Of a DNA stretch of 64,000 bases, positions 38,304 to 49,376 are shown in pieces. The notes beneath the pieces are model-generated. The model saw only the letters and a program-made list of their open reading frames with translations, was not told the origin of the DNA and ran no database searches. Made by a program: the position numbers and the translations under genes. This DNA comes from Crotophaga sulcirostris. Taxonomy: Eukaryota; Chordata; Aves; Cuculiformes; Crotophagidae. The stretch lies in NCBI GenBank assembly GCA_013397455.1, contig VYZB01000146.1, forward strand, positions 796,411 to 860,410. Direction: 5' to 3'. The first letter of the stretch is position 1. Every line of letters starts with the position of its first letter.

Positions 38304-40146
38304 CAGGGGAGGGGTGCATGGTAGTGCTCACACAATTGAAGCTGGCTGGGGAATAAGCCAGAGCAGTGACAAATGCTCCTTAGCTGCCTCCCAAGATGAG
38401 AAACAGAAGACAAACCACCTCAAGTGTGTGAATACCAGTGCACGCAGCCTGGGGAACAAACAGAAGGAACTGAAGCTCTGCACCCAGACAGAAAGTTATG
38501 ATATCATAGGAATAACTGAAACATAGTGGGACAACTCACAAGATCAGAGTACGGATAGCTATAGGCTGTTTCTTAAAAACAGTCAGGGAAGAAGAGAAGT
38601 AGTCATGCTCTGTTTTAAGGAGAACATTGAATGTATAGAGGTCAACTATGGCCATTGTGGAAGCCCTATCGAGTGCCTCTGGGTCAGGATCAAAGGGGTC
38701 ATCTCCAGTAGGCATCAGCTACTGACATCCAAATCAAAATGATAAGCAATATTTGGGTCACTTAAGCAAGCTTCAAGTCAGTAGAACTTGATTCTTGCAG
38801 GCGACTTCAACTGCCCAGATGTTTGTTCGAAGAATGATACAGTGGCTCACCTGTCATCCATCAAGTTGCTGGAATGCGCAGAGGCCTGCTTCCTCATGCA
38901 AATGTTTGATGTGCCAACCACGAATGAGGCACTGATGGACTTGCTACTCACAAACCAAGAAAACCTGCATTGTAGCATCTCGGTTACCGATAGCTTTGGC
39001 TGATCACAATATTTTGAAGTTTAGGATCCTGCTGAGCTTGTTGAAGGTTATTACTAAGGCAAAGGTATTAGATTTCAGAAGAGTAAACCTCAGTTCGCTA
39101 GAGCTCTGTTGGAAGGGATTCCGTGGAAAGCTCCCATGGAGGATAAAGAAGCTAGCAAGTATTAGGAGTTTTTCAAGAACACTCTCCTGGAAGCACAAAA
39201 ACAGCTCATCCCCTTTAAATGTAAGGGAAGCAGGCAGAGCAGGAGACCTCCTTGGCTTAACTGTGAGCTTCTGAGCCTGCTCAAAACCAAAAGAGAAATG
39301 CATGAGAGGTGGAAAAGCAGACAAATACCTGTCAAGAACTACAAGAGAATTGCCAGAGCGTGCAGAGATGCAGTTAGAAAAGCAAAAGCTCAACAGGACA
39401 AATGTAAGGTCTTGCACCTGGGGAAAGATAATGCAGGAGCGCAGCACAGGCTGGGATCTACCTGGCTGGGAAGGAACTCTGTGAAAAGGGACCTGAGAGT
39501 CCTGGTTGACAGCAAGCTTAAAATGAGCGAACAGTGTGCTGCTGCGGCAAAGAAAGCCAGCAGGATGGTGGGTTGCATCAACAAGGGCATCACCAGCAGA
39601 GACACATAAGTCATTATCCCAGCACTTGTCAGGCCACACCTGGAATATGGTGTTCACTTTTGGTCCCTGCTAGGCAAAAAAAATGATGTAGACAGACTGG
39701 AGATGGTCTGGAGAAGGGCCACAAAGATGTTTAAAGTACTGGGAAGGCTGAAAGGCCTGGGTTTGTTCAGCCTTGAGAAAAGAATGCTTAGGGGAGACCT
39801 TATCACCATGTTCCGGTATTTAAGGGGTGGCTACAAAGAAGATGGAGACTCCCTTTTTACAAGGAGTCACATGGAAAAGGCAAAAGGTTATGGGTACAAG
39901 TTAATCCTGGGAAGATTCTGACTGAACACAAGAGGAAATTTTTTCACAATGAGAACAATCAGCCACAGGAATAATCTCCCTAGGGGAGTGGTGGATTCCC
40001 CAATGCTGGGCACTTTTAACATACAGCTGGACAGGGGGCTGGGCCGTGTTTTCTAGACTGTGTTTTTGCCAGGAAAGGCTGGACCAATGATCCTTGAGGT
40101 CCTTTCCAATCTGGTATTCTATGATTCCATGATTCTGTGATTATAT
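38304..40146 (+). mobile_element. CR1 retrotransposon: endonuclease remnant, RT core deleted, intact 3' end
   Basis: The first part (about 38389-39025) encodes a broken apurinic-like endonuclease. SARSLGNKQKELKLC, then YDIIGITET with a stop where a Trp is expected, then LAGDFNCPDV (the catalytic GDFN motif) and MDLLLTNQENL are readable across stops and frame changes. Segment 39025-39395 is the linker and the beginning of the RT region. At about 39395 the frame jumps to the far C-terminal RT part (DKCKVLHLG), so the palm with its FADD box is missing. The rest is the ORF2 end and 3' UTR, ending in TTCTATGATTCCATGATTCT. It cannot mobilise itself. Confidence 0.88.
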
Positions 40147-41964
40147 CATCACATTTGTATGCTGCGTCCTTTCTTGTTGCAGGAGTCATTTATAGCAGTA
40201 GAGATCAACAGCAGATCTGGCATCACAGGCACAAGTCTATCGTAGTCTTGAATGTGTTAATGCCTTAAATGAAACACTATATAAAAGACAGCAGGCATTT
40301 CTCTTCTGTGCTTCAGCTCACCTGAGGTGAACTAATTCAACTCAATGCTCAAATGACAGAGAATTACATTAATTATAAGCTAAGTGAGAGGTCTCACCCC
40401 AGTATGTTCCTGAGATTTTTGTAACAATAGGCACTCCAGATCTTTGAGCATCTGTGAGCATCAGAAACTCTTTTTCAAGCCGTTTTCAAACATTCAGACA
40501 TTTCTGTTATCACCAAGTTTAGGGTTAAAAGCGAACCTTAAAGCATGCAGATTTCTAAAAATTGTAATGTTCTGTTTTTCTTTTTGCTGTACATCATTCC
40601 ATGTGAATCATATTCTTTCTGAAGCAACTGCAGAGAGCTGATGACTGGCTTATCTGCCTGCCATTTCCCTCATACCTCTCTGTTACTTGCCTTTAGTTTG
40701 TCATTGCATTGAAAGTCACAGTTTGGTCCCTGTATCCCTCTCTTCATCAGCTCAGTGGCAGCTGGGGATGCAGAGCCATGCCTAGACCTGGCACCTCCCA
40801 TAGATACAGGTCAGTGGCCAAGAAAGGTATAGAGCTGCTCTTTTTGCCCTTCCCTGTCTACCGCAATGAGTTTTCCTCCAGCTTATTCATGCTCTCCTGC
40901 TCTGATTACATGAATAACCCACTGGGGGAGGCCAGAAGGATATATGACTGGACCCAGATGACTGCAGTTCTTGTGTCTGGTTGTCAAGGGATGTTCAGAC
41001 TTGGCAGCACAGCTCTGGAGTGCTCAGAGCAGGGGAAGAGCGAGGCATACCTGTTCCTCAGAGGGACAGCATGAGGCTGGTGCTCTGGGTGAGCACGGTT
41101 TACTGTGCATGGGAACTTCTTTGAAGTTTAAACAAATGAGCAGTCTTGTCACTGAGCACAGAAGTCAGCATGGGGGGGGAGATGACTCCAACAGCCTGTC
41201 TGTGTGCCCAGGCAGGCTTGGGTAAAGTATTGCTGCACAGTTTAAGGGCAGGCATACTCACAGCTTTAGGAAAGCCTCCGTCTGTCCCCTCAGGCTGTGC
41301 TCTGTCCTTGGAAGCAACACAAGCAAGGGGCAGCTGTGCTCAGCAGCATGTCCCCACCCGCTGCCTTAATGATGTGGCTCTTTCCTGAACCATAACTGTT
41401 CTGTCAGACACCATGACAGAGGGAAAACATCCCATACCTTGGCAGCTAGCAACACAAACACAGTTTCAGAGGTGAGCTGGCAGTAATTGATGGGCATTTC
41501 TTCCTACTGCTGGAAAGCTTTGGCAGAGTGCATTACCCTGTGTTACCAATTTTGGCAGAACTGGGTTCTTGCAATCTTTAGGGAGGGCTTGTCTGCTTGT
41601 GAATGTTTTACCAATTTAACATAAATATAAATTTACATTAATTAATTCAGCATGACCTTCTTGGATGGTTATTTGCTTGGATTTAAAGCCCCTTTTACTG
41701 GTTACACCCATGTAGCTTGTACCCATGTGAGCAGGTGCAGGCTGAACTGGAGAGAGCCAGCTTTAAGCTGGTAGCAATGTTCAGACATAAAGCTGCATCA
41801 ATTTGACAACGCCAATTTAACGTAGCAGCTATAACTGCACTGTTGAAAGACGAATACTTTGCAAATGACTATGCTGGTGGAGGAAGAGGTTAGCACTCTT
41901 AGTCTATAACCGTTGCTCCTTGCTGTCTCTTTCCCAGAGTTTAGCCTCTTTTCACACCCATCAG
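40147..41964. other. Intergenic, no feature seen
   Basis: Unique-looking DNA between the CR1 and the mariner remnant. Plus-strand open frames at 40.7-41.4 kb overlap one another and show no recognisable domain or splice context. Confidence 0.5.
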
Positions 41965-42410
41965 TACGACACAAAAAAAACAGGACTGTGCCTGTAATTC
42001 TTTTTTTTAACAAATTTAAAATATCACTAGAATCACCTTCAAAACAATTCCCTTCTGAGTTGACACACAGTTGCATACGATGCTGCCAATTTTCAAAGCA
42101 ATTCCCCAGATCATTTTCTGAAAGGCTATGAAGATCTCCATTATTTTTTCTTTCACATCTTCTACGGACAAAATATGGGTTCTTTGAGCTGTAAGCCTCA
42201 GTCAATAATTGAAAAGTTTCCATCATGGATTTTTTCAGTTTCACAAGAAGCTTGATGCTAACTCGATGTTCGCTCTTGCACATCAACATCTTCTGACCGA
42301 GGGTAAGAAAACATCTGTATTTGAACGTGCGTACACTCATATTGACTGAAGCAATTGAGTTGAGCCTTGGCGCACTGTGATAGGTTAGAACATGTTCTTC
42401 AACCACCTCT
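41965..42410 (-). mobile_element. Internally deleted mariner-type DNA transposon
   Basis: A 202-codon minus-strand frame (41798-42406) contains two blocks known from mariner transposases. The first is the N-terminal helix-turn-helix region (HRVSIKLLVKLKKSMMETFQ then LLTEAY, about 42190-42275). The second is the extreme C-terminus (LSENDLGNCFENWQHRMQ, then LCVNSEGNCFEGD, about 42030-42150). The roughly 250 residues between them, including the DDE/D catalytic core, are missing, and the two blocks are joined in frame. T-rich ends with TGTC near 41975 and 42465 might be degraded terminal repeats, but poly(T) makes this weak. The element cannot be autonomous. The open frame beyond the second block is read-through. 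Confidence 0.75.
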
Positions 42411-44440
42411 TTGTCGCTCCCCTCCCACTCTTGGTTCCCAAGCTCTAGGGTTAGCTCTTTTTTTTTCTGTGTCAGATCTCCAATGTCACTTTATGTGTAG
42501 AGAAGGCTTCAGAGTACTTATAATCACCTACATTTTAATTTGGTTGTTTAGCCTTGTCCATACTAAAGAAATGTTCACCCATGCAATTAGCCTTATTGAG
42601 CAATTTAACCAGTGCTAGTCTCACCACTGTATTTGTTGCATGATGTTTAGCCTACAATGATGCAATGACAACAATTTACAGTAATTAATTTGGTCCAAAT
42701 CTCCTAGCACAGGCAGGGTGAGAGTCTGGAAAATAGTTGATGTTCTAGGAGGTTCATGCTGCCATTTTGTGACCAAGGAGTTTTGGACAGCAGTCAGGTA
42801 TTCGGTATGAAAATGCAGCGCACTGCAGCGACAGCTGAGGTTGGTCCTGTCTGAAAGCACGGACCAATATTCTGGGATGAACATTTCTAGGTAAGAGCAT
42901 TTATTAATAATTTTAGTATGTACCGAGAAGCCTTGAGTGCCAGCGTGTTCACACAATTACTTCTTTAATGAGACTGCAAACTGAAACAGGCCTTTGGTCC
43001 AAAAGAGCTGAAGTCTGTGCCCTGGAGCTGGCAAATCTCTGCATTTGTGAACATGTATGTGGCACTGTCCCATACTGCTGGGAGCAGCTGGTGCATCATT
43101 ATTCACTAACAGGCACAGAGCAGGGCTGAGAGGCAGCCTGAGGAGAGGATGCCTTTTGGATCCCCAATGCTCGGATGATTTTGTATTGATCTGTGTTCTT
43201 GTTGGCAGTGGGAGGCTGGTGTTTTCTTCCACATTATTTACACTTCAGTCTGTGTGATGATGGTGCCTTTGCTAGGTGGAGGAGATACTGCAAGCCTGGG
43301 AGGCATCTTCTTTTAAGGTTGTTTACATACAAATAAATAAACAAATCAGAACCAGTGAGTGGAAGATCTCAAGAGAAATGGAGTGTTTCTGTAGCATACT
43401 AGGCCTGTTTGAAACAGAAAAGGAGGAATGTAGTTATTCTGATTTTTTTCCTAGGAAAAGCTGCACTCTGCTGCAGGTCGCAATGAGAGCTGCTGTAAGG
43501 ATCACCCTCTAGAGACATAAGTTTGTATCGTTCAGAGAATCTTCATCTTATTTGGGCTTCAAGCTGATGTATTTATTACAGAGAAGACATTTTCATTGCT
43601 AAAAAGTATGGAGGAAGCTCCAGAGGGATCAGAAAGCATACTGACAGAATTTCTGAAGCTGAAACCTGCCACACAACTACCCTGACAGACAAGCACCCCA
43701 TTCCCAGTTGCAAAGGTTGATGTCTCAGGAAGATGGTTCTCAGAATTACCTGGAAAGCAAACATCTTGGGCTGACAAATACAGATGACTGTCTGACCTTT
43801 TTCTCCTGTGCATCTCAGGTTTGTCCAGTTGTTCACATTCTTTCACAGGCTTGACTGGAACAAATTTTCTTAGACTTCAAAAGAAAGGTTGTAACCTTTT
43901 CAGGAAGCATTTTAGGAAGCTGCTGAGATGCTAACCGGTCAGTGGGGGGTTCATGTGCATTGAAGAGACTTTGTTGAATGTGTCACCAACAAACCAGGAA
44001 GAAAAAGTTGCTACATATAATTCAAGTCAGTCTGGAAAAGAATGGGCCGCTAGGGCCACATGGAAACTTCAGAATTACTAATTGCCATACAAGTAGCTAG
44101 GTACAAATAATGGCAATAAAATGAAGGCTACAAGCTTGTAGCCTTCTCCAGGGGAAGCTCCTGTTGACATTCAGGAGTCTTGCAAAGGGTGGGTGTGCGT
44201 GTTGCTTTGTGTGTCTCTGTATTTACCATGTTGAAGGTAAAACAGGTATGTCTCCTCCTGACATGAACCGTTTGCTCTACAGGCTGCCTACCTGCCTAGA
44301 CACCTGTTGCTCTTTCTGGTTATAGCAAACTAATGAAATGAAACTGGGGTAAATCGGGCATTAGAGTTGTTTCAGACTTGCTAAGGAGATATTAAATCTT
44401 TAAGAAGTGAAACAAGAAATTATCACAGATACTCACAGTA
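42411..44440. other. Intergenic, no feature seen
   Basis: Unique-looking DNA. Two overlapping minus-strand frames at 43.56-43.85 kb and a plus-strand frame at 43.28-43.51 kb have no recognisable content. Confidence 0.45.
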
Positions 44441-44457
44441 GTTATTTAACATGTCTC

Positions 44458-44463
44458 TTTATT
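44458..44463 (-). promoter_or_regulatory. Candidate polyadenylation signal AATAAA of the unrecognised gene
   Basis: TTTATT on the plus strand, AATAAA in sense (context TTATAATAAAGAG), about 320 nt downstream of the second stop (44783) and 600 nt downstream of the first stop (45065) of the candidate terminal exon. A single hexamer is weak alone; its position is what makes it notable. Confidence 0.35.
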
Positions 44464-44782
44464 ATAAGCATTACAAGTAACAGTTCTGTAAACCAGTCTT
44501 GAATAATGGTCAATTCACATTCCTTTGAGCAAACAGGCCAAGTAAATGTTTTTTAATGGATTACATAAATGAAGTCAGTTTGCTATCTAAACCAAACAAC
44601 CTGTATAGTCAAGATTATTCTCCAAGCTTTAGCCACTTGGAATACTGAAAACAGCAATCCTTAAAACTCAAGAACCTTACAACTTTTGTCTTCATAAGCG
44701 AGGATAACTTGCATATATCACAACCACAGAGACTTTTTTTTCATGGAGCACAATACTAATACTGGAATTCATCTGCATGCCT

Positions 44783-45064
44783 TCTTCAACCAGGTAAGAA
44801 GTTTCTTTTAAATAGGGTCTGCATTTTCTTATTCATGATACTTGCCAAGCAGTTGGCACCAGGATGTGGCATCTTAACAGGACTTATTTGCTGGTGCATT
44901 TTGACATCACATCTGTTGCAAGAAAGGACCTGGGTTACCTCTCTCTTCTTTCTTGTGCTCAACCTTTTTTTAGGATCTTGAAGATGTCGGTAAGGGGAAT
45001 AAGTGTGAAGAATCTGTCTTAATGAACTCTGCTTACAAGGAAATAACTTCCTTTGACCCATGGA
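44783..45064 (-). other. Open continuation after the in-frame TAG of the candidate terminal exon
   Basis: Immediately after the TAG at 45067-45065 the same frame stays open for 93 more codons, beginning SMGQRKLFPCKQSSLRQILH. It is Lys/Arg-rich (for example DPKKRLSTRKKREVTQVL), contains a CNRC pair, and ends KRNFLPG-stop. Either it is 3' UTR that happens to be open, or the TAG is a mutation that truncates a longer protein. Confidence 0.3.
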
Positions 45065-45540
45065 CTAGATTGGCAAGCACAGACTATGCAGGAGTGTGGA
45101 ACGTGGAGCCCCAGTTAATGAGTAATTGAAGGACTGCTCTGCAAAAATGGAAACGATTTCTAATCTGTGAAAGTAGCAGTGCATGGAGGATCTACAGATT
45201 TCTGTAATTAGCAGGCATCCAAAATATGCTGTTGACACCACCAGAACCCCTGCAGAATGAGGCATTCTCTCGAGGAGGAGGAAGACGCCTGTCAAAGTGT
45301 GCTCTGGTATATGAACTTTTGACCCATCCAAGTACCGCTGAAGAGGGCACAGCTGGCACCCTGAACTTTCAGTGTAGAAAATAATTATGTCCTTTGGATG
45401 CAGCAGTGTGAGGAAAGGTAGAAGAAGACGAGAGAGCAGTTTGGCACTGCTGGTTCCCTGACAGCATGTCTGGCACATTCCAGGAATCAAGATAGGCAAA
45501 GACAACTCAAAGGAAGTACTAAGGGCTGCAGTTTTTAGAA
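45065..45540 (-). CDS. Unrecognised protein, candidate terminal coding exon
   Basis: A long minus-strand open frame, best supported of a set of candidate exons. It begins TT-CTA after an AG at 45542/45541 and reads LKTAALSTSFELSLPILIPG, then a CQTC pair, LLSRLLLPFLTLLHPKDIII, a CQLC pair about 40 residues after the first, then TGVFLLLERMPHSAGVLVVS and further alternating hydrophobic strands, ending at TAG. The strand-rich pattern with two CxxC pairs could suit a zinc-bearing beta fold such as an OB fold, but that is speculation. The two-base start phase accepts the single base left by the exon at 45840-46000. The acceptor tract is not pyrimidine-rich; an alternative in-phase acceptor lies 15 nt further in. 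I do not recognise the product. Confidence 0.45.
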
Positions 45541-45839
45541 CTGTGTCTCATTCTGTCTCACACCATGAAACTGGGTAGGTCAACCATATTCCCTGGTTTG
45601 CCTCTCGTACAGCAGTAAACTGCTCTAACAAAGCATGGACTTTACAACAAGCCACTGGATTAGACTCCAAGCTAAACACCTTGTGGTTCCCCTAATTTGC
45701 ATTTATGCACGTTGATGTTGGTTAGAGACATGATTATCACAACCAAAATGATGTGGGTACCATAATACATAGGTCTCTTCAGCAATAGCCTACTTCTGCA
45801 TTGACCAGTGCAGATATTAATGGACCAGGAAGTACTTAC

Positions 45840-46000
45840 TTGTACAAGTCATACTCAATTTTAAGCCCCTCTCACAAAACCTTAGGACATGGGGATTTTG
45901 AGAGCCCTTCCTGGCATCTCCAGAGGTACCTCTGTACATCTGTTTGAAGTACAGACCCTCAGTGTGAGGGCCAAGGATGATGAAAAACTCTGTACCATCT
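45840..46000 (-). CDS. Unrecognised protein, candidate penultimate exon
   Basis: A 161-nt segment with acceptor ATCTTACAG before 46000 and a consensus donor A|GTAAGT at 45840/45839. It reads A-DGTEFFIILGPHTEGLYFKQ, then MYRGTSGDARKG, SQNPHVLRFCERGLKLSMTC and T, leaving one base. It starts needing one base (phase 2) and ends leaving one base, which matches the start of the exon at 45540. The intron between them is 299 bp. The other two minus-strand frames are closed by stops. No homolog comes to mind. Confidence 0.42.
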
Positions 46001-46233
46001 CTGTAAGATTGATACTTAATGGACAGTAAAGCTGGGCCCTTATGGATTGTTGTAGTACACTAATGACATTATTGGTAACATGAAAGTAGTAATGGATGTG
46101 GAGAGTTTCTCTTATTTTTATGGTCCTGAGTTAGAAGAGTGTGACTTTCCGCAACCTGGCCTGCCTTTGATGTCATTTCTCTGATATAGTTCATGTTTCT
46201 ATTGTCAGTGAAGCAGCAGTGGCAATATGAAAC

Positions 46234-46283
46234 CTGGGGACTCCTTTCACCAGTGGGAGTCTGCTGGGGCAGCTGTAGTGGGG
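46234..46283 (-). CDS. Unrecognised protein, candidate internal exon (50 nt)
   Basis: Acceptor GCCCTGACAG before 46283 and donor CCCCAG|GTTTCA at 46234/46233. The frame reads PHYSCPSRLPLVKGVP and leaves AG, which the first base of the next exon (A) completes to Arg. Introns on each side would be 223 and 233 bp. The exon is short and the donor is not ideal; it is included because it closes the phase chain. Confidence 0.28.
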
Positions 46284-46506
46284 CTGTCAGGGCACAGAGC
46301 AAGGCTTTCTCCCCAGCTGGAGCACAATGATGACCTGTAAATGCCACTGTTCAGAGGAACACTCATTGGTCAGCAGGGACTGAACAAATGTATTTAATGT
46401 ACCTACTATCTAAAAAATGCCCTACACACGGAATCTTATCTGTTGTTCTTAAACAAATATTGTAAGACTTAAAGATTTCATCATCAGAGCATAAGTTTAG
46501 TGCTAC

Positions 46507-46582
46507 CTTACGGTTTATATCTGGTTCAGAGCATAACAAAAGGAAAGTGAACTCGGTGGTCTCGGCTGGGTGCACATGAGTA
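46507..46582 (-). CDS. Unrecognised protein, candidate internal exon
   Basis: The acceptor is a good pyrimidine tract ending GCTTGTCCAG before 46582, or a weaker in-frame AG before 46560. The donor is CGTAAG|GTAGCA at 46507/46506. The frame reads THVHPAETTEFTFLLLCSEP then DINRK and ends in phase 0, matching the start of the exon at 46283. Which acceptor is used depends on the upstream exon: the phase chain prefers 46560. Confidence 0.28.
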
Positions 46583-46853
46583 CTGGACAAGCAGTAGGTA
46601 ATTCCAATAGAGAAAGGGAAGGAATGTTCCTCTGTTGCCCTTTTTATTATCCTTGCTATGAATTTTCATTGCCAAAAGGTAAGTTACAAAGTTAAATTTT
46701 AGCAGTGATGAATGCATTGTTTCTCCTCTTGCCTCCTGAGATATATTCGTTAGCTGATGCATAGATCTGGTTCTCAGCCAGCTCTTTGAAAGGCCAAGCA
46801 AGCTTTCTTTGTGTGTGTGCGAACACACTTGTCTTTTTCCCACCACTATTTAC

Positions 46854-46887
46854 CTGTAGCTTCTGATGGTGTACCTCATAGACCTCA
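46854..46887 (-). CDS. Unrecognised protein, candidate 34-nt exon
   Basis: Acceptor ATTTCTGTGAACAG before 46887 and a consensus donor CTACAG|GTAAAT at 46854/46853. In the frame demanded by the upstream exon it reads T-GAG giving EVYEVHHQKLQ, ending in phase 0. Exons this short are uncommon, so this is one of the weaker members of the model. Confidence 0.2.
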
Positions 46888-47785
46888 CTGTTCACAGAAA
46901 TAAGAATCATATTTGAACAGCAATAATCAGAATTTGACTTCCAACAAAGGACAGTACAACACACAATAGGTACAATTTAGAAATGCATGTTGTAGTCTTC
47001 CAGAGCTACTTACTTTCCAACTATTTTTATTATTTTTGAAACTATTGCCAGAAGTGAGGAAGGCAGATTATTTCCTGTTTCTTGTTTAAATTAAAACGGG
47101 GAGTGAGTTTGACCACTTCTAAAATCAGGACCTTCACAAATGCAGAAATGTGACAATTCTATAAAAGAACTATTAAAAAGCGTTTGTGCCAAATATTTTC
47201 TCGTAGATGTTAGTGAGAACATATTTTGTTTAAAAATAAAAACTGTTTGTACCACAAGCATCTCTGGAGAGGGAAATATGTGTATTTTTGCTTCTGAAGG
47301 GTTGTCCAATTGTCATTTTTAACTCTTTCTTGTGAATTTCCTTGAAGACTTATTCCTTTCACTGAAGTTTCCATGGTTATTGATCTCTTTAAGTTGTTAT
47401 ATTAGCCCAAGCAGACACTGTTTCTCTGTGTATTTCAGTCTTTGGATGCAGCTGTTGGTTCTTCCCAGTTTGTGGGGACTCTATTTGGCAACTCCTTGTC
47501 ACTGAAATGGAGTTTACTTGCCATCTTGATTTGTATATGAAGAATTTGTTCTCTGAATTTCAATCTTTTTTTCTGAGCTCACCTTTTTGTGAGCATGTAG
47601 TAGTACAGTGCATGACTGACATTAGCTATCTTGGGTGTGAACTTTGCATGTAAAAGGTGCGTGGGTTCAGCACATCTAATTGTAGATTTCTAATTATTCT
47701 AACTCTAATTATTGTGATAATTTCTAATGTTTGTCCCAAATGTCTGCAGCTTATTGCTCATCATTTCCACTTGTGAATGTGTCAC

Positions 47786-47857
47786 TGTAAAGCCTTTGCT
47801 TCCCCAGTGAGAATATGCAGGGAGTGAGCAATGATGTTATTGAGCTTCTGTGTTATC
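47786..47857 (-). CDS. Unrecognised protein, candidate internal exon (72 nt)
   Basis: A very strong acceptor (GCTCTTCTGTTTTTTCCAG before 47857). The frame reads G-ITQKLNNIIAHSLHILTGEA then KAL and leaves CA before GTGACA at 47785. It accepts the two bases left by the exon at 48570. The donor is moderate. A TGA follows right after the donor in the same frame, so the exon could not extend further. Confidence 0.3.
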
Positions 47858-48569
47858 CTGGAAAAAACAGAAGAGCGATCTTTCTCTTCATTTTATAGCC
47901 ATACATTTCCAGCTGACATTGCCTCCTCTGGGAGCAATGGTTTCTGGCTATCGAAGGCTGGCTAGCACAGCTTCCAAAGTGGCTCTGTTCTTCCACAACC
48001 AGGGACTAATATCTGTGGGTATAGACCATTCTCTGAACACTTAATTGGTCCTTTCCTCTGAACACTAAGTGCCTAGGTTCTGAAATAAGGATGCTACAGA
48101 GAGAGCTTATGGGGCTTGTGGGAATCCCTTGTTAAAATTCTGCCATCCCATCCAAAAGAAGAGTTAATGTGATTCCTCTCTGCCCGCTCGAGCTCATCCT
48201 CTCAGCGGGCATTGGTAAATCATCCCTGCTAGACAGAATGTGCCCTTAGCAATTAGAAAAGTCCATATGAAGAGATATATCTCTTACTCTTTTTTTTGTT
48301 TGTTTTAGCTCTGCAGTGTCTGCTACTGTCCCTGGTGTTCATTTACCTGTTTTAAAGAGTAAGTTCCTGGGAAACATCCTCTACCCCAACTAATCCACTG
48401 TGTTATGCTGGAAGGGTAGCACATTTTTTAATAGGAAAGCAGAGGTCTCACCAACAGGGGCATCTCCTATTATACTACTTTGCCAAAAGATATCACATCC
48501 CTTCGTGTTTTGGAAGATGGAAAAAAAAAAGAAGACTCAGTCATTTATATGAGAAAATCCAAAGGATAC

Positions 48570-48642
48570 GTTTCCATGTGCCCCCTTTCTTCAAGGCCAT
48601 TCAGTTCTACCCCATGGAGCCGCAAGATTTCTGTGAGAATAA
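48570..48642 (-). CDS. Unrecognised protein, candidate internal exon
   Basis: An open segment that can extend back to about 48729. It reads ILTEILRLHGVELNGLEERG then HME and leaves AC before GTATCC at 48569. The acceptor at 48642 (ATTTCAAG) is chosen only because it gives the two-base start needed by the exon at 49256; others upstream are possible. Residues just upstream in the same frame (EDRGSSISFPTGNLMLGFQV) also look coding, so the true exon may be longer. Confidence 0.25.
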
Positions 48643-49255
48643 CTTGAAATCCCAACATCAAGTTGCCAGTAGGAAATGAAATAGAAGAACCTCTATCTTC
48701 ACACTGGTGTAAAACCAGTGCTTACATGCTTCCAGCCAGTTCCTTTTACCTCTGTTTCCTGTGCATTTTTACAGATGCTTTCAGGATATGTACTTTAATG
48801 TGACATCAGAAAGAAACCTGTCTTGGCAAAGGAGCAACAGAGGAAACTCATAGCTTGTTTATATATATTGTAAAACACTGTAATTAAATAAAATAAGAAG
48901 AATATGTCACAGGTTTTATTGTGTGTGTGCCCTGCTTTTGATTGTACTTGTTCTTAGATTAGAAAGTTGGGGTTTTTTTAGAACCCACGCTATTTTCTAT
49001 TTGAGTCATAGGGCTCCTGTAATGAAGAGGTGGATGCCAGCAGCACTGCACTGCGCCTCCACATGAGGAGGCGTCAGAAGGAACTACGCATGAAAACAAA
49101 CAGCTGAACCTCAGATTCAGGCCAGCCTCTGTGAACTGAACAACAACTATCTTGAGCAAATAGACATCTTATAACATATCCTGAAAGTCAACAAACTGTG
49201 ACTGTGGTGGAGCAATGGAGCTCTTCTTTTTCTTTCTAGGAACAGGTTGACTCAC

Positions 49256-49376
49256 AGGCCTTGTATTTAGAGTGGTTGCCTTCCCACTCCTCACTATACA
49301 ACTTCTTCAGGATGTTCTCCCCTTCTGATCTCAAAAGTTGATGGTAAAACATCATATGTAGCTTGACAGACTTTCT
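49256..49376 (-). CDS. Unrecognised protein, candidate internal exon (121 nt)
   Basis: It has both a strong acceptor (a long pyrimidine-rich tract CTCTTGTTCTCTGGGCTTTG... ending GCTGCAG before 49376) and a strong donor (GCCT|GTGAGT at 49256/49255). The frame reads RKSVKLHMMFYHQLLRSEGE, then NILKKLYSEEWEGNHSKYKA, leaving T. It starts in phase 0. The content suggests charged helix. It is the most upstream segment I can place; further exons would lie in 49.4-54 kb. Confidence 0.35.

Noticed and set aside
47140..47322. Plus- and minus-strand frames of about 60-70 codons over the same DNA
   Set aside because: Both strands look equally coding and neither has a usable donor in frame.
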